Assembly: GCA_910586125.1 (NCBI GenBank)
Contig: CAJUHP010000002.1
Location: forward strand, 62,001 to 126,000
From: an uncultured Lachnospiraceae bacterium
GTDB taxonomy: Bacteria; Bacillota; Clostridia; Lachnospirales; Lachnospiraceae
Direction: 5' to 3'
Length of the DNA: 64,000 nucleotides
Shown: positions 53,385 to 62,090 of the stretch, piece after piece
How positions within the stretch are numbered: the first letter of the stretch is position 1
Layout of the letters: each line of letters opens with the position of its first letter
Translations under genes and position numbers: made by a program
Notes under the pieces: model-generated
Seen by the model: only the letters and a program-made list of their open reading frames with translations
Databases searched by the model: none
Told to the model about the DNA's origin: nothing

Positions 53385-53728
53385 AAAAGAACGCCTCCTA
53401 ATTCTTATCTCATTGAGATTGCTGCAAATTCCTCGGCAATCCACACGATGTTTCGGCAATGGGGCTTCGTAACCAGATCGTTCCCCTGCTTTTTCACACA
53501 AAAAACACGGAAAACAGAAAAAGAACGGTTGAAATACATACCTGAGACTGGTATGATAAGGAAATGCTGTGTACTGACAGTATAACTTGTTTTGGCTCGT
53601 AACACAAGGATATCCGCCGCATATTTCATATTTTTTTTAGCATTCCTTCATTCCCTGTTCAGAAACATGTTCTACACTGAATATCACAATCCGTTTACGT
53701 TGTTTCAGCCTCAGAAGAAAGGAACGCT
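53385..53728. other. Divergent intergenic region between comM and the DUF5685-like gene
   Basis: This 344-base stretch has no convincing gene. It holds the plus-strand promoter at 53529-53557 and a leader of about 165 bases. Within the leader, AAGGAAATGCT (53558-53568) can pair with AGCATTCCTT (53639-53648), and a run of eight Ts ends at 53638. No clear minus-strand promoter for comM is seen; two CGGCAAT direct repeats lie near 53430 and 53453. Confidence 0.45.
53529..53557 (+). promoter_or_regulatory. Sigma-A promoter of the DUF5685-like/J-domain pair
   Basis: Plus strand: -35 TTGAAA (53529-53534, 5 of 6), 17-base spacer, -10 TATGAT (53552-53557, 5 of 6). The leader to the ATG at 53729 is long, about 165 bases, and could hold a regulatory structure. 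Confidence 0.7.
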
Positions 53729-54568
53729 ATGTTCGGCTATATCCTTGTCAATCAGCAGGAATTAAAATTCAAAGAATTCGATCTGTACCGCAGCTACTAC
53801 TGCGGCCTTTGTCAGGTTCTGAAAAAGAAATACGGCAAAGCCGGCCAGATGACGCTGACCTATGATCTGACCTTTCTGATTCTGCTTTTGACCGATTTAT
53901 ATCAGGAAGAACCCGCCCCCAGCCAGTGCCGCTGCTTCGCGCATCCGCTGGAAAAACATATGACCCGCGTTTCTTCGTTCACGGAATATGCGGCGGATAT
54001 GAATTTGCTTTTATCTTATTATCAGTGCCTGGACGATTGGGCCGACGAGAAGAAGCTGACGAAAAAGGCAGCTTCTCTGCTGCTTCGCCGCCGCTTAAAA
54101 GGCATCTCTTCCTCCTGTGTCCAAAAGGCAGAAAAGATTGAAAAATGGATGGTACAGCTTCATACCTACGAGGAAAACCAAACCGGCAACATCGACGAAG
54201 CTGCCGGCTGTTTCGGTCAGATCCTGGCGGAAGTCTTTGCCTGCCGCCCGGACGAATGGGAGCCGGAGCTGCGCCGGATGGGGTTTTATCTCGGCAAATT
54301 TATCTATTTAATGGATGCTTATGAGGATCTGGAGAAAGATCAGAAATCTGGCAGCTACAATCCGTTTCTGTCTCTGTGGGAGGAGAAGGATTTTGAAGAA
54401 CAATGCCGCCGGATTCTGACTATGATGCTGGCCGAAGCCTGCAAGTCCTTTGAACGGCTTCCGCTGGCCGAGCATGTGCCTGTCTTGCGCAATATCCTCT
54501 ATTCCGGAGTCTGGTTTCGCTATGAGCTGACCAACCAAAAGAGAAAGGACACCAAAAACCATGTATGA
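53729..54568 (+). CDS. Conserved protein of unknown function (DUF5685-like)
   Basis: A 279-residue, largely helical protein. The N-terminus has FDLYRSYYCGLCQVLKKKYG with a CGLC pair that could bind metal, and further Cys residues near 70. Then a helical region with DDWADEKK and LMDAYEDLEKDQKSGSYNP, Asp-rich helices reminiscent of polyprenyl-synthase-like folds. The function is unknown. Its 3' end overlaps the J-domain gene by eight bases, so the pair is probably made together. Confidence 0.75.
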   Translation: MFGYILVNQQELKFKEFDLYRSYYCGLCQVLKKKYGKAGQMTLTYDLTFLILLLTDLYQEEPAPSQCRCFAHPLEKHMTRVSSFTEYAADMNLLLSYYQCLDDWADEKKLTKKAASLLLRRRLKGISSSCVQKAEKIEKWMVQLHTYEENQTGNIDEAAGCFGQILAEVFACRPDEWEPELRRMGFYLGKFIYLMDAYEDLEKDQKSGSYNPFLSLWEEKDFEEQCRRILTMMLAEACKSFERLPLAEHVPVLRNILYSGVWFRYELTNQKRKDTKNHV

Positions 54569-55238
54569 CCCCTATCAGGTTCTGGGCGTATCCCGCAGCG
54601 CTTCCAATGAAGAGATCAAGAAAGCCTACCGCTCTCTGAGCCGCCGCTATCACCCCGACGCCAACCAGAACAATCCCAATCAGGCGGCCGCGGAGGAGAA
54701 ATTCAAAGAGATTCAGCAGGCTTACCAGCAGATCATGAAAGAGCGGGAAGGCGGCGCGTCCTCACAGTATGGCTATGGGGGCGGATTCGGCGGGTTTGGC
54801 GGCGCTTACGCAGGAGAGGCCGGCAGACGCCAGCAATCCGGCGGCGAGTATGATTCGCATATGACGGCAGCAGCCAATTATATCCGCAGCGGCCATTACA
54901 AGGAAGCGCTCCATGTCCTTGGCAGTATCCGAGACCGGACCGCGCAGTGGTATTATTACAGCGCCGTAGCCAATTCCGCTCTGGGCAACAATGTCGCCGC
55001 TCTCGATTACGCCCGCAGCGCCGCTTCCATGGAGCCGAACAATCAGGAGTATCAGTTATTTCTGCGGCAATTGGAGGGAGGCGGCGCCTGGTACGGCACG
55101 ATGCAGAGTCCCTATGGCTCTCCGGCCAGCATGGGCAATAATATGTGCCTGCGGCTGCTTCTGATCAACCTGATCTGCAATCTCTGCTTTGGAGGAGGCG
55201 GGATGTTCTGCGGAGGATATCCGTATATGAGATATTAG
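54561..55238 (+). CDS. J-domain protein with TPR-like region and hydrophobic C-terminus
   Basis: A 225-residue protein. Residues 1-65 are a J domain with the HPD motif (RRYHPDANQ) that stimulates DnaK-type chaperones. A Gly-rich linker precedes a TPR-like helical region at about 95-170 (YIRSGHYKEALHVLGSI), then a hydrophobic C-terminus (LLLINLICNLCFGGGG) that could anchor it in the membrane. It lacks the zinc-finger and substrate domains of DnaJ. Its partner is probably the overlapping DUF5685-like protein. Confidence 0.88.
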   Translation: MYDPYQVLGVSRSASNEEIKKAYRSLSRRYHPDANQNNPNQAAAEEKFKEIQQAYQQIMKEREGGASSQYGYGGGFGGFGGAYAGEAGRRQQSGGEYDSHMTAAANYIRSGHYKEALHVLGSIRDRTAQWYYYSAVANSALGNNVAALDYARSAASMEPNNQEYQLFLRQLEGGGAWYGTMQSPYGSPASMGNNMCLRLLLINLICNLCFGGGGMFCGGYPYMRY

Positions 55239-55240
55239 AG

Positions 55241-55273
55241 GGGAATACTCTTTCTGTTTCCAAGGGTATTCCC
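55241..55273 (+). terminator. Hairpin after the J-domain gene
   Basis: GGGAATAC (55241-55248) pairs with GTATTCCC (55266-55273), immediately after the stop codon, with a 17-base loop. No T-run follows directly; a run of seven Ts occurs at about 55299. It is a weak terminator candidate. Confidence 0.4.
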
Positions 55274-55310
55274 AGCGATCGCCGCAGGGATCTGCGCCTT
55301 TTTTTGCTGT

Positions 55311-55469
55311 AGCAACCTGTTTCATCTTGTTAAACTCAGACTGTTTCATGTCGTGATGCGCAATATCAGACACACGCAAAAAATACCGTGTACCGTTTTC
55401 GTCGGTAACACAGTATTTTTTATCGCTTGACCAGCCTTTGTTTATTGGTTCTTTCGCTGCAAAATTCAC
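55311..55469 (-). pseudogene. N-terminal remnant of an aminoglycoside-phosphotransferase-family kinase
   Basis: About 53 codons on the minus strand encode a segment, INKGWSSDKKYCVTDENG then YFLRVSDIAHH and FNKMKQVA, which matches the N-lobe start of APH-family kinases. After residue 53 similarity stops, and the frame continues antisense to the J-domain gene. The catalytic loop and the rest of the approximately 300-residue protein are absent. The only start is a GTG with no good ribosome site. It is a decayed fragment left downstream of the hydrolase gene. Confidence 0.6.
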
Positions 55470-55493
55470 CGCTGTTTTCCGTTATGAAACTTT

Positions 55494-56426
55494 CTATTTT
55501 TTTATCTTCTCCAGAATCCAGTCTCCTAGATCTTTATAGACGTTTTCCCGGTCGGTCTCGTTCAGAATCTCATGCCGGTCCTCCGCGTAAAGCTTCAGCC
55601 GCACGTCAGTAAAGCCCTGCTTTTGATATTTGTCAAACAGGTTCTTCGGGCCCGCCCCCCAGCTTCCCACGGGGTCTTTATCCCCAGCCACCAAAAAGAG
55701 CGGCAGATCACGGGGTATGCGGTCCAGATTCTTCATTTTCGTGTCGTACTCGATGATTTCAAAAAAGTCATGGTACGCGGACACAGTAAAGATAAAAGTA
55801 TTGAATTTATTCTTCTGGTACGCATCCACAATGGCCTCATCCTTCGTCAGCCAGTCCACCGGCGTGCGCGGGTTCTCAATCTCTTTTAAATATCCCTGGA
55901 ACACAAGATTTGCCAGCTTCTCACTGCGGTGGCGCCGTCCCTTTGTCCTGATCAAAAGAGCGGCCGCCGCTTTTCCTGCCTCAGCCAGCGCCAGAGGAAA
56001 ATCTCCGGTTCCCATGATAATCGCTCCGTCCACCTGATCGCCGTAAAACGTCAGGTACTTGCGCAGGCAGAAGGAACCCATGCTGTGTCCCAGAATAAAA
56101 TGTGGAACCGAGGGAAAACGGCGTTTCATCTCCTCCGTGACCTGATACATATCCTCGATCAGCAACTGCTCGCCGCCCTCCCCGGCAAAGTATCCCAGAT
56201 CCTCATCGCTCCCTGCCGTCAGTCCATGGCCCAGATGATCGTGGCCGATAGCCGCGATCCCAAGGCTGCACAGATACTGCGCAAAGTCGTGATAGCGGTC
56301 GATAAATTCCACCATGCCGTGAACCATCTGCAAAACGGCTCGGACCTCACCTTCCGGCGTCCAGCAGATTCCGTGCAGCGTGTGCCTCTGATCTTTGGAA
56401 AGAATCCCAAACTCTTCTTTTTTCAT
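55494..56426 (-). CDS. Alpha/beta hydrolase (monoacylglycerol lipase/lysophospholipase type)
   Basis: A 310-residue hydrolase of the Hydrolase_4 type: HGMVEFIDRYHDFAQYL near the N-terminus, the nucleophile elbow GHSMGS (Ser115), the Asp loop VAGDKDPVG and the His in DRHEILNE. No signal peptide, so it acts in the cytoplasm, probably on monoacylglycerols or lysophospholipids. It follows the diguanylate cyclase gene by 53 bases with its own GAAGGAG site. Confidence 0.9.
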   Translation of the reverse strand: MKKEEFGILSKDQRHTLHGICWTPEGEVRAVLQMVHGMVEFIDRYHDFAQYLCSLGIAAIGHDHLGHGLTAGSDEDLGYFAGEGGEQLLIEDMYQVTEEMKRRFPSVPHFILGHSMGSFCLRKYLTFYGDQVDGAIIMGTGDFPLALAEAGKAAAALLIRTKGRRHRSEKLANLVFQGYLKEIENPRTPVDWLTKDEAIVDAYQKNKFNTFIFTVSAYHDFFEIIEYDTKMKNLDRIPRDLPLFLVAGDKDPVGSWGAGPKNLFDKYQKQGFTDVRLKLYAEDRHEILNETDRENVYKDLGDWILEKIKK

Positions 56427-56479
56427 AATGTTTCACTCCTTCTCATTTCAGCACATCCCAAATCACATCTTCAGCCGAT

Positions 56480-57877
56480 TCATTCCCCATCCCCTTTTTC
56501 CTCATAAAACCGGCAGCCGCACCGGCCGTGTTCCTTTACATCATATAAAGCCAGGTCCGCTTTCTTATACAGTTGATCCGAAAAGCCATTGTCGGAAAAC
56601 GCTCCGCCCACGCTCAGGGAAACAACCGGCAGATCGTCGGATGGATGTGTCAGCAGGCGATTCATCTCCCGGATCTTTTCAGCAATGATATTCTTCTGCT
56701 CCGGCGTCACATCGCTCAGGATCACTGCAAATTCGTCGCCGCCAATCCGAGCCGGATAATCGGTCGAGCGGAAGCTTTCCTTCAAAAACTCAGCCACCTT
56801 TTTCAGCACCTTGTCTCCCATCTCATGTCCATAGCCGTCATTGACCTGTTTAAACTTATCCACATCAATAATCAGAAGGCCCAAAGAACCGCTTTTCGTC
56901 TTCAAAAACTGCTGCAGCCGGTCAAACGCTCCCCGGTTCAAAAGCCCGGTCAGGGCGTCATGTTCCGCCTGATAGCGCAGCCGGTTTTCATTGACAATAT
57001 TCTGCTCGCACATGGCGTTATATGTGTAGGCAAGGCTTCTGCACTCGTAAGCCCCCCGCACTTCCAGCGGTTTTCCCTCCCGGATACAGTTAACAAAACG
57101 CCGCAGCGGCCGCACCAAAAGAAAAATGACAAAGAGAAAGGCAATCACGGTTGCCGCAAATAAAATCAGAACCATAATCTGATGCTCCCCCATGATCGTA
57201 AGCATACTGCTATGATTCTTTTCCATCCGCGCACGAATGGCATCCTGAATACTCCCCAGATAGAAGTCAATTTGAAGACGGATTTCTTCCTTGATCTCCT
57301 GGTACTCTCTGCCGTAAATCATATCGATCGCTTTTTGCTTCATTGCATCCGGCGAAAGACTGCTGTCTTCCGGCTCCAATACGATATTCTGAATCTCCGG
57401 AGGGAACAGCGCCTCCTCTGTATTGTCAGCGGTCAGAATCAGACGCAGCGCATACATTTCCCGAAATACCAAATCATTGGAGCTATCCAGCGCAGATTTC
57501 AGAAAGTCGTAGGAATCATTGTTGGGATTATACTCCTCCAGCAGCTCCAACGCACCTTCCCGGCGGCGTTCTTCCCGAATTTCTTCAAAGTAATGGTCCA
57601 AATACATTTCATCGACTGTTACCGCATACAATCTGGCCTGCTCTGTCAGGTAATCGGAGCCGTCCGCCAAAAGATTTCCGCTCCACATGCAGACCATCAA
57701 ATCTTCCATTGCCTCATATGTGGAGAACAGCGCTGTGGAAGCCCGCAGAGTAGTTGCCGCCAATAAAGCATACAAAATACTTGCCGCCAGTATCATCACA
57801 AAACCCATCCGGTGAACATGAATCCCTTTGATAAATTCCCAAGGACGTTTCTCCGTGGAATTTTCTATCTTATCCAT
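56480..57877 (-). CDS. Membrane diguanylate cyclase (GGDEF)
   Basis: A 465-residue protein that should make cyclic di-GMP. Two membrane helices (about 28-48 and 235-257) enclose an extracytoplasmic sensor of about 185 residues with no recognised fold. A HAMP-like linker follows, then the GGDEF domain: DVDKFKQVND, active-site GGDEF at 379-383 and the product-inhibition I-site RSTD (370-373) five residues upstream. Both sites are intact. The signal sensed is unknown. It has its own promoter. Confidence 0.93.
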   Translation of the reverse strand: MDKIENSTEKRPWEFIKGIHVHRMGFVMILAASILYALLAATTLRASTALFSTYEAMEDLMVCMWSGNLLADGSDYLTEQARLYAVTVDEMYLDHYFEEIREERRREGALELLEEYNPNNDSYDFLKSALDSSNDLVFREMYALRLILTADNTEEALFPPEIQNIVLEPEDSSLSPDAMKQKAIDMIYGREYQEIKEEIRLQIDFYLGSIQDAIRARMEKNHSSMLTIMGEHQIMVLILFAATVIAFLFVIFLLVRPLRRFVNCIREGKPLEVRGAYECRSLAYTYNAMCEQNIVNENRLRYQAEHDALTGLLNRGAFDRLQQFLKTKSGSLGLLIIDVDKFKQVNDGYGHEMGDKVLKKVAEFLKESFRSTDYPARIGGDEFAVILSDVTPEQKNIIAEKIREMNRLLTHPSDDLPVVSLSVGGAFSDNGFSDQLYKKADLALYDVKEHGRCGCRFYEEKGDGE

Positions 57878-57914
57878 TTTTCCTTCCCCTTTATCTGAAG
57901 CTTTTCCGAAAAAT

Positions 57915-57929
57915 TAGGATCCAATCCTA
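57915..57929. repeat. Palindrome in the leader of the diguanylate cyclase gene
   Basis: TAGGAT (57915-57920) and ATCCTA (57924-57929) form a perfect inverted repeat with a 3-base centre, followed by a further ATCCT at 57932-57936. It lies just downstream of the -10 box on the transcribed side, a position where a repressor would block transcription. The regulator is unknown. Confidence 0.45.
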
Positions 57930-57942
57930 GAATCCTGTTTAT

Positions 57943-57971
57943 ATTGTATCAGAAACCAGACGAAACCGCAA
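57943..57971 (-). promoter_or_regulatory. Sigma-A promoter of the diguanylate cyclase gene
   Basis: Minus strand: -35 TTGCGG (57966-57971), 17-base spacer, -10 TACAAT (57943-57948, 5 of 6). The leader is about 60 bases and includes the TAGGAT/ATCCTA palindrome. Confidence 0.6.
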
Positions 57972-57983
57972 GGAAGAATATTG

Positions 57984-58005
57984 ACAAAGGCGTACTCTGC
58001 CTTGT
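57984..58005 (-). terminator. Possible terminator after the ygiQ-like gene
   Basis: ACAAAGGC (57984-57991) and GCCTTGT (57999-58005) form a short stem with one bulge and a 7-base loop, about 20 bases after the stop codon. No good T-run follows, so confidence is modest. Confidence 0.35.
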
Positions 58006-58025
58006 GCAAGCGCGAAAGCAGACCG

Positions 58026-59960
58026 TTATCTCTGCTTTTTCTTATGGATATTGCGGAGCGTCCTCTTTTTTGCCGGCGGCCGGTTCGGTCTTTCCTGCTC
58101 CCCTCGGCCTCCTTTTGCGGAGAATAAATGCCGGGCCGGTTCGCGGTCTTTCTGGACGCGCTTTTCTTCGCGCGGTCGGATCAGGCATTTCGGCCCATAG
58201 CCGATCAGATCCTTTCGGCCCGCCCGCCGCAGCGCCTCCTCGATCAAATCCCGGTTTTTTGGGTTCCTGTACTGGATCAGCGCCCGCTGCAGCGCCTTCT
58301 CATGGGGGTCTTTCGGCACATAGACACGCTGGCCTGTTCTGGGGTCCACGCCGGTATAGTACATGCAGGTAGAAATGGTGGAGGGAGTCGGATAAAAATC
58401 CTGCACCTGTTCCGGCATATAGCCCAGATCCCGAACAAATTCCGCCAGCTCCACGGCTTCCTTCATGCCGCAGCCCGGATGCGAGCTCATCAGATACGGC
58501 ACAAGATACTGCTTTTGTCCCAGTCTCGCATTTACAGCCTGATACCGGCGGGAAAATTCTTCAAATACGGATGGCTCCGGTTTGCCCATACAGGCAAGCA
58601 CCAAAGAGGATATATGCTCCGGCGCTACCTTCAACTGTCCGCTGACATGATAACGGCACACCTCCTCCAAAAAAGAATCATCCTGGTCTGCCAGCATATA
58701 GTCAAACCGCAGGCCGGAGCGGATAAACACCTTTTTTACACCGGGAAGCGTCCGCAGTCTGCGAAGCAAGGCCATGTAGTCGCTGTGATCCACATCCAGG
58801 TTCGGACAGGGGGAAGGAAACAGACACTGTCTCTTCATACAGACGCCCTGTTTTAACTGTTTTTGGCAGGAAGGCCGCCTGAAATTTGCCGTCGGACCGC
58901 CCACATCGTGGATATATCCCTTAAAGTCCGGCTCTTGTATCATCTGTTTTGCTTCTGCCAGAATCGAATCATGGCTGCGCGCCTGGACCGTCCGTCCCTG
59001 ATGGAATGTCAGAGCGCAGAAGCTGCAGCCGCCAAAACAGCCGCGGCTGCTGATCAGACTGAATCGCACTTCAGCGATAGCCGGAACACCCCCCAGGGCC
59101 TGATAGGACGGATGATAGGTTCGTTCAAAGGGCAAAGCATAGACATCGTCCATCTCCTGAGTCGTAAGCGGTTCGCTGGGCGGATTCTGAACCACAAAAA
59201 AATCCTCATACCGCTCCGCCAGGCAGCGGCCATGGTGCGAATCGGTATTGCAGTACTGAATATAGAAGCTTCTGGCATAGGCAAGCTTGTCCCTGCTAAG
59301 CTCCTCAAAATCGGGCAGACGAAGAATCTCCGCTCCCTCCGGCAGTTCCTTGCACTTGTACACGGTTCCCCGGATAAACGTGATCTCTCTCACCGGAATT
59401 CCCGCTGCGAGCGCCTCCGCAATCGCCACAATGGAGCGTTCTCCCATGCCGTAGCTGATCAGATCCGCTCCCGAATCAATGAGTACGGAGTGCTTCAGTT
59501 TATCCGACCAGTAATCATAGTGCGCCAGACGGCGCAGGCTGGCCTCAATACCGCCGGCGATAATCGGAACGTTCTTATAGACCCGCCGGATGAATTGACA
59601 GTACACCGTGACGGCATAATCGGGCCGTTTTCCGCTCGCTCCGCCCGGTGTGTAGGCGTCGCTGCCGCGGTGTTTTTTCGCCGCCGTGTAATGGTTGACC
59701 ATGGAGTCCATATTGCCGCTGCTGACCAGAAATCCAAGGCGGGGACGTCCGAAAATCTGAATGCTTGTCTCATCCCTCCAGTTCGGCTGGGAGAGGATCG
59801 CCACCCGGTAGCCATGGGCTTCCAAAACCCGGCTGATCACGGCGGGGCCAAACGAAGGATGGTCCACATAGGCGTCCCCGATGACATAGACAAAATCCGC
59901 CTGTTCCCAGCCTCTCTCCTCCATCTCTTCTCTTGTAACGGGTAAAAATCTGTGGTTCAT
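58026..59960 (-). CDS. YgiQ-family radical SAM protein
   Basis: A 644-residue protein of the YgiQ (UPF0313) family. An N-terminal cobalamin-binding-like region precedes the radical-SAM motif GCFGGCSFC (CxxxCxxC) around residues 295-305. The C-terminal region includes PGCGMKEAVELAEFV and the family's DFYPTPSTISTCMYYTG. A Lys/Arg-rich tail follows. The reaction is not known. The ATG at 59960 follows AGGAG and lies 13 bases after the upstream HAD gene. Confidence 0.93.
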   Translation of the reverse strand: MNHRFLPVTREEMEERGWEQADFVYVIGDAYVDHPSFGPAVISRVLEAHGYRVAILSQPNWRDETSIQIFGRPRLGFLVSSGNMDSMVNHYTAAKKHRGSDAYTPGGASGKRPDYAVTVYCQFIRRVYKNVPIIAGGIEASLRRLAHYDYWSDKLKHSVLIDSGADLISYGMGERSIVAIAEALAAGIPVREITFIRGTVYKCKELPEGAEILRLPDFEELSRDKLAYARSFYIQYCNTDSHHGRCLAERYEDFFVVQNPPSEPLTTQEMDDVYALPFERTYHPSYQALGGVPAIAEVRFSLISSRGCFGGCSFCALTFHQGRTVQARSHDSILAEAKQMIQEPDFKGYIHDVGGPTANFRRPSCQKQLKQGVCMKRQCLFPSPCPNLDVDHSDYMALLRRLRTLPGVKKVFIRSGLRFDYMLADQDDSFLEEVCRYHVSGQLKVAPEHISSLVLACMGKPEPSVFEEFSRRYQAVNARLGQKQYLVPYLMSSHPGCGMKEAVELAEFVRDLGYMPEQVQDFYPTPSTISTCMYYTGVDPRTGQRVYVPKDPHEKALQRALIQYRNPKNRDLIEEALRRAGRKDLIGYGPKCLIRPREEKRVQKDREPARHLFSAKGGRGEQERPNRPPAKKRTLRNIHKKKQR

Positions 59961-59973
59961 TGGAACGGCTCCT

Positions 59974-60648
59974 CTATTCTGCATCCGCCAGCAGTTCCCG
60001 GAAATCCCGAATCACAAAATCTGCCAGCCTCCGCTTTTCTTCCCGACAATAGTCTGAGTATGCATCCTCCACGGCGCAGACCGTCATACCGGCCCGCTTC
60101 CCAGCCAGAAGCCCGGCCGGAATATCTTCAAACACAACGCATTCCTCCGGCGCCGCTTTCAGCGTGCGCGCCGCATGCAGATAGATGTCCGGGGCCGGTT
60201 TTCCCGCGTTGACCTCGCAGGCTGTCACCACAAAATCAATCTGCTCTCCGATTCCTCTGGCTGCCACGGCCATATCAATCAGTTCTCTGGAATTGCTGGT
60301 GCAGATCGCCGTGGCAAACGCATGCTCCTTCAGCCATGCAAGAAATGCTCTTGCCCCCGGCTTTAAAGGGACCTCTGTCCGATATTTTTCCATGGACATC
60401 CGGTTCCAGACCGCCTTGATCTCCTCCTCGCTCTCCGTCAAAAGAAAGGTCTCTTTAAAATAATGTGCCGTTTCCGAAAAGCTCATTCCTTCGATCTCCC
60501 GCTGCAGCGTATCCGGCAGCGTCAAGCCGCGGCTTCCCAAAAACTCAATATCAATCTGACGCCAGATCCACATGGAATCCACCAATGTACCGTCCATGTC
60601 AAACAATACCGCCCGTTTTCCCTTTAACAACTGTTCTCTTATCGTCAT
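59974..60648 (-). CDS. HAD-superfamily phosphatase (beta-phosphoglucomutase-like)
   Basis: A 224-residue cytoplasmic HAD hydrolase with motif I FDMDGTLVDS (Asp17 and Asp19), a motif II serine/threonine in AICTSNSRE and the acidic motif IV VVFEDIPAG. The helical cap is of the subclass I type seen in beta-phosphoglucomutase or sugar-phosphate phosphatases. Substrate unknown. It lies between the rRNA methyltransferase and YgiQ genes in one co-directional series. Confidence 0.92.
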   Translation of the reverse strand: MTIREQLLKGKRAVLFDMDGTLVDSMWIWRQIDIEFLGSRGLTLPDTLQREIEGMSFSETAHYFKETFLLTESEEEIKAVWNRMSMEKYRTEVPLKPGARAFLAWLKEHAFATAICTSNSRELIDMAVAARGIGEQIDFVVTACEVNAGKPAPDIYLHAARTLKAAPEECVVFEDIPAGLLAGKRAGMTVCAVEDAYSDYCREEKRRLADFVIRDFRELLADAE

Positions 60649-60699
60649 CTTTTCTCCTGCGTTCTCAAAACCTGTCGCTGCCCGCCAAAATCGGCTTTT

Positions 60700-62064
60700 C
60701 TACTGCATCCGCCATCCCGGCGCATATTTATTCTTCAGGGCGCTCCCCTTCCTTTTGGCCCATCCCAAAGGAAATCCGGCGGCTAAAACCAGACACCAGC
60801 CGTCTGCGCCCCGGCTTTCTGCGCCCATGGTTTCGATGGTTTCCCCCTTCAGATACCGGATCACCCGCTCATCCTTCAGCTCAAAATTCACAGTGTTTGT
60901 AAATTGTTCCTCTGTCAGGTACATAGCCAGAGCCTGCGACGGTTCAAATCTTTCCCGCCGAAACTCTCCCAGCAGCAGCCCCGTCCGCAGAAAGCGAAGC
61001 CCCCTGCATCTGCCGATATCCTCCGGCAGCTCATAGAGCTGGCCTTCCCGCTCGTACCAGTTCTCCGTCCGCCAGGAAACATCCCGGATCAAAGCAAAAA
61101 AATCCCGGACTGCCTCGTTCTTTTCCAACCGAAAATTTCCCCAGCCGCGATTTTTATTCTTCTTTGCCTTCCTTTCTGTCTCTGTTTCTGCGGCATCTTC
61201 TTTGCCGCCCTTTACCAGAAGGGCCGCATACTGCCCCTCGCCCCGGTCTCGATGGGGCCAGATTTTCTTCTGCGCCGCAAGACGAAACTCCGGAAATGTC
61301 TCCAGCAGCCATTTTGTATTCTCCTCATCCTCCGAGCGGTTAAACGTGCAGGTAGAATAAACCAGACGCCCGCCGGGCCGCAGCATTTCCACTGCCTGGG
61401 TCAAAATTTCTCTCTGAAGCGGCTGGTAAAAATCCGGCCCTTTCTCCTGCCATTCCCGGCACATCGAGGGTTCTCTGCGAAACATTCCCTCCCCGGAACA
61501 AGGTACATCGGCCAGAATCCGGTCAAAGTATCCTCCAAAAATCTCCGCCAGCCGTTTCGGCGTCTCGGCCGTCACCAATATACGTCCGGCCCCAAAGCGC
61601 TCCAGGTTCTTCACGACAGCCTTTCCCCTGGAAACGCTGATGTCGTTTGCCACCAAAAGCCCCTGATCTTCCATGGCGTCAATCAGTTGCGTCGATTTTC
61701 CTCCGGGAGCGGCACAGAGATCCAGAACCCGCTCGCCGGGCCGGACTCCCAGAAGTTCTGCCGGCAGCATGGCGCTTGGCTCCTGAATGTAATAAGCGCC
61801 GGCAAAATGCAGCGGATACCGCCCCCAGCTTGACGCCTCCTGGGATTCATCCGGCACACAGATTCCCCGGCTGCACCACTCCACCCAACGCCCGTTTTCA
61901 CAGAATGCTTGTTCCAGCCAGCGATCTGCCGCCTTTCCTCTGCCTTTTCTTTGGTTCCACCGCAGCCCCCGCCACGGCCCGCTCTCATAGGACGCCAGAA
62001 AATCCGCAAACTCGGCCCCCAGCAAAAGCTCCATCTCTCTTAAAAAACCACCAGGCAATTCCAT
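60700..62064 (-). CDS. RsmF/RsmB-type RNA (cytosine-5) methyltransferase
   Basis: A 454-residue NOL1/NOP2/Sun-family enzyme that methylates cytosine C5 in rRNA or tRNA using S-adenosylmethionine. Motif I is VLDLCAAPGGKSTQL, the first catalytic Cys lies in DVPCSGEGMFRR and the second in STCTFNRSEDEEN. A C-terminal PUA/RsmF-type region follows. The ATG at 62064 is chosen because AGGAGG is 7 bases upstream. The target is most likely 16S rRNA, by family. Confidence 0.92.
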   Translation of the reverse strand: MELPGGFLREMELLLGAEFADFLASYESGPWRGLRWNQRKGRGKAADRWLEQAFCENGRWVEWCSRGICVPDESQEASSWGRYPLHFAGAYYIQEPSAMLPAELLGVRPGERVLDLCAAPGGKSTQLIDAMEDQGLLVANDISVSRGKAVVKNLERFGAGRILVTAETPKRLAEIFGGYFDRILADVPCSGEGMFRREPSMCREWQEKGPDFYQPLQREILTQAVEMLRPGGRLVYSTCTFNRSEDEENTKWLLETFPEFRLAAQKKIWPHRDRGEGQYAALLVKGGKEDAAETETERKAKKNKNRGWGNFRLEKNEAVRDFFALIRDVSWRTENWYEREGQLYELPEDIGRCRGLRFLRTGLLLGEFRRERFEPSQALAMYLTEEQFTNTVNFELKDERVIRYLKGETIETMGAESRGADGWCLVLAAGFPLGWAKRKGSALKNKYAPGWRMQ

Positions 62065-62090
62065 CGGCTTTCCTCCTACCAAAAGAAAGT

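Noticed and set aside
58863..59945. A 360-codon open frame on the plus strand
   Set aside because: It is antisense to the YgiQ radical-SAM gene, which carries the CxxxCxxC motif and family length. The plus-strand frame shows no recognisable domain.
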